Positions 7,636 through 9,353 of a DNA stretch of 9,353 bases are shown piece after piece. Source of the DNA: a bacterium (lineage in GTDB: Bacteria > Krumholzibacteriota > Krumholzibacteriia > JACNKJ01); assembly GCA_014382085.1 (NCBI GenBank), contig JACNKJ010000140.1:1-9353 (forward strand). Reading direction: 5' to 3'. A model generated the notes under the pieces. The model saw only the letters and a program-made list of their open reading frames with translations. It was not told the origin of the DNA and made no database searches. Each line of letters begins with the position of its first letter. The stretch's first letter is position 1. The translations under genes and the position numbers were made by a program.

Positions 7636-9087
7636 ATGCCACAGAATGACGACTCCTCCCCTTCGAGTAGCGACTTCATCCTCACGCGTCGCGGCTTCTT
7701 GGCGAGTGCCGGTGCGGCCGCCTTAAGCTTCGTCTACTTGCCTGGTATCGGACCCGTCCAGGCCAAGCCCTATCCAACAGATCGCACAGACGATTACGAG
7801 GGACGACTCTGCTACAACGAAAATCCGTTGGGTCCCTCGCCCATGGCCTTGGCCGCCATGCAGGATGCCGCCACCCTCGGGCATCGATACCCCGATTGGA
7901 ACAGCACCACCCTGGAAGGGCAGATCGCAGCCTATCATGGATTGTCCGCCTCGAATATCTGTGCCGGAGCGGGCGCTACGGAGATCATCCATCTCCTCGC
8001 CGGCGCATTTCTTGGACCCGGCGATGAAGTGATTACCGCCTACCCCAGTTACGATCAGATCGAGAGCGAGGCCATGGCTCGCGGCGCGTCGGTGGTTCGT
8101 GTTCCGCTCAAGGAGAACCACGCGATCGGCCTCTATCATTTCACGGCCGCCATCACGCCCAACACCAAGATGATGTACATGGTCAACCCCAACAATCCTA
8201 CGGGCACCATCTTCGATAGGCTGGAGATGCAGGACTTCATGGCCACCTTACCGCCTGACATTCTTGTCGTGGTTGACGAGGCCTATCATGACTATGTGGA
8301 ATCCACGGACTACGAGAGCTGCATACCTTACGTGGAAGAAGGCAAGTCCATGGTCGTGATTCGCACCTTCTCCAAGGCCCAGGGTCTTGCCGGCGTGCGT
8401 GTTGGTTATGCGGTGGCCTCCGCATCCCGCATCGGACTCATCGCCGCAGAGCAGCCCTACGCCATGGTTTCGCGCATCGGGCAGGCAGCGGCGGCAGCGG
8501 CCATGGATGATACCCAGCATGTGGCCGACACCGTGGATCTGAACAACTGGACGAAGCTACAGTTGCAGACAGGCATCATCGGACTTGGGCTCAACTACAT
8601 CGGGCATCACACGAACTTCCTCATGATCGACGTAGGTGTGGATGCCAATGCCGTGCGTGTTGAGTTGCTCGCGCGTGGCTACCAGGTTCGTTCGGGTTGG
8701 GGCATGCCCACCTACCTGCGCGTTTCCACGGGCACCGAAGCGGAGATTGCGGGCTTCCTGCTCGCTCTGGAGGATATCCTTTCTGTGGGGGTTGACGAGG
8801 GAAGCGCGCCGGTCTTCGCCATGTCGGATGTTTACCCCAATCCTTTCAACGGACGCTGCACCATTCCCATATCCGTCACCGAGGAAGCGCCGGTAAACCT
8901 GGCCATTTACGACACCCAAGGTCGCAAGGTGCGCTCCCTTGCCAGCGGTCCCATGGATGCGGGCAAGCACGACCTGGTCTGGGATGGAAAGAATCATCTG
9001 GGAAGAACCGTGGCTTCGGGAACCTATTTCGCCAACTTGATTCAGGGTGAGTTCGCCACGAGCAAAAAGCTGATCTTCGTGAAATAG
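7636..9087 (+). CDS. Tat-exported HisC-like PLP aminotransferase with C-terminal FlgD-like/T9SS-like domain
   Basis: The protein has 483 residues; AGAGG six bases upstream supports the ATG. A twin-arginine signal is clear: LTRRGFLASAG with Arg18-Arg19, a hydrophobic stretch, and cleavage likely after VQA (residue 43). Residues about 55-385 are a fold-type I aminotransferase closest to histidinol-phosphate aminotransferase: YNENPLGPSP, NPNNPTG (184-190, Asn187), VVDEAYHDY (Asp214, Tyr217), SKAQGLAGVRVGY with PLP-binding Lys247 and Arg255, and LRVSTGT with the substrate-carboxylate Arg362. All key residues are present, so it should be active. Export through Tat fits a cofactor-loaded enzyme folded in the cytoplasm. 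Residues about 396-483 are a FlgD-Ig-like/type IX sorting-like domain: VYPNPFN (399-405), AIYDTQGRKVRSL, DLVWDGKNHLGRTVASGTYF, ending KKLIFVK. HisC is usually about 350 residues, so both ends are additions. Because it is exported and not in a his operon, true histidine biosynthesis is unlikely; the substrate is unknown. Confidence 0.9.
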   Translation: MPQNDDSSPSSSDFILTRRGFLASAGAAALSFVYLPGIGPVQAKPYPTDRTDDYEGRLCYNENPLGPSPMALAAMQDAATLGHRYPDWNSTTLEGQIAAYHGLSASNICAGAGATEIIHLLAGAFLGPGDEVITAYPSYDQIESEAMARGASVVRVPLKENHAIGLYHFTAAITPNTKMMYMVNPNNPTGTIFDRLEMQDFMATLPPDILVVVDEAYHDYVESTDYESCIPYVEEGKSMVVIRTFSKAQGLAGVRVGYAVASASRIGLIAAEQPYAMVSRIGQAAAAAAMDDTQHVADTVDLNNWTKLQLQTGIIGLGLNYIGHHTNFLMIDVGVDANAVRVELLARGYQVRSGWGMPTYLRVSTGTEAEIAGFLLALEDILSVGVDEGSAPVFAMSDVYPNPFNGRCTIPISVTEEAPVNLAIYDTQGRKVRSLASGPMDAGKHDLVWDGKNHLGRTVASGTYFANLIQGEFATSKKLIFVK

Positions 9088-9111
9088 GACCCCTATTGCT
9101 TGTATGCAAAC

Positions 9112-9152
9112 TGCCTCCGGGATAGTCTGCTCGTGGACTATTCCTGGAGGCA
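9112..9152 (+). promoter_or_regulatory. Long hairpin that sequesters the ribosome binding site of the S9 peptidase gene
   Basis: TGCCTCC (9112-9118) pairs with GGAGGCA (9146-9152). GGG (9119-9121) pairs with TCC (9142-9144), including one G-T pair, and ATAGTC (9122-9127) pairs with GACTAT (9136-9141). This gives a 16-pair stem with one bulged base (9145) and an 8-base loop. The 3' arm contains GGAGG (9146-9150), the Shine-Dalgarno of the TTG start at 9158. A T-rich stretch (TTGTCTT, 9153-9159) follows, so it might also act as the terminator of the aminotransferase gene. Confidence 0.65.
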
Positions 9153-9157
9153 TTGTC

Positions 9158-9353
9158 TTGACCATCCTTCGCGCACTTGGCTTATGGATTATCCTCGCCA
9201 CTCTATCGCTAACTTCGGCCTATGCTGGAGAGTTGAGCTATCAGCAACCGCCCAAGCCTCTCATGGATCTGGTGGACGCGCCGCCCACGCCCTCGGTGAC
9301 CCTCAGCCCAGACCGGCGCACACTGCTCATCACCGAGCGACATTTGCTCCTCG
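9158..9353 (+). CDS. S9 (prolyl-oligopeptidase) family peptidase, exported, N-terminal fragment
   Basis: Only the first 65 codons are in the window. The start is TTG at 9158, placed by GGAGG at 9146-9150 with 7 bases of spacing; no ATG or GTG lies nearby in frame. Residues 1-23 are a Sec signal peptide (LRALGLWIILATLSLTSAYA, cleavage before GEL). The mature start, YQQPPKPLMDLVDAPPTPSV followed by TLSPDRRTLLITER, is the characteristic opening of bacterial exported S9 peptidases, just before their beta-propeller. The catalytic alpha/beta-hydrolase domain lies beyond the right edge. The protein should cleave peptides in the periplasm or outside the cell. It follows the aminotransferase by 70 bases and may be co-transcribed with it, subject to the hairpin in between. 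Confidence 0.78.
   Translation, partial: MTILRALGLWIILATLSLTSAYAGELSYQQPPKPLMDLVDAPPTPSVTLSPDRRTLLITERHLLL

Noticed and set aside
8557..9201. A 214-codon open frame on the minus strand across the end of the aminotransferase and the start of the S9 peptidase
   Set aside because: It would overlap two well-supported plus-strand genes and the hairpin between them, and has no recognisable domain.

Overview
The window looks like part of the chromosome of a diderm (outer-membrane) bacterium of moderate GC content. It is gene-dense and rich in exported proteins. Clues to the lineage are a Tricorn-type protease with a signal peptide, an outer-membrane barrel ending in phenylalanine, exported c-type cytochromes, and a C-terminal FlgD-like/type IX sorting-like domain on an exported enzyme. 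That mix is common in the FCB group and nearby candidate phyla (for example Eisenbacteria, Krumholzibacteriota, Latescibacterota). This placement is inference; there is no rRNA or marker gene here. I saw no tRNA, rRNA, CRISPR array, insertion sequence or phage gene. All intergenic gaps are under 220 bases.

Left half, minus strand. A two-gene cytochrome operon reads from 5350 to 2789: an exported pentaheme c-type cytochrome, then, 9 bases later, an outer-membrane beta-barrel whose N-terminus carries one CXXCH haem site. The barrel protein resembles Cyc2-type fused cytochrome-porins in architecture. A hairpin at 2740-2768 follows the operon. A separate candidate promoter (2684-2712) then drives a large Tricorn-like S41 protease, which runs off the left edge; its second catalytic half lies outside the window.

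Right half, plus strand. Divergent from the cytochromes, after a 216-base spacer rich in CTTGC/GCAAG repeats, is a soluble hybrid sensor kinase (PAS-PAS-HisKA-HATPase-REC). Next comes a PLP-dependent aminotransferase of the HisC type with a twin-arginine signal and a C-terminal FlgD-like/T9SS-like domain, preceded by an extended -10 promoter and a leader hairpin. Last is the N-terminus of an S9 (prolyl-oligopeptidase) family peptidase with a TTG start. Its ribosome binding site is buried in a long hairpin.

How they may work together: the pentaheme cytochrome and the haem-porin plausibly form a periplasm-to-outer-membrane electron route, possibly controlled by the neighbouring kinase. The two exported peptidases and the exported aminotransferase suggest peptide and amino acid processing outside the cytoplasm. 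The electron-route and regulation links rest on position and domain architecture only.
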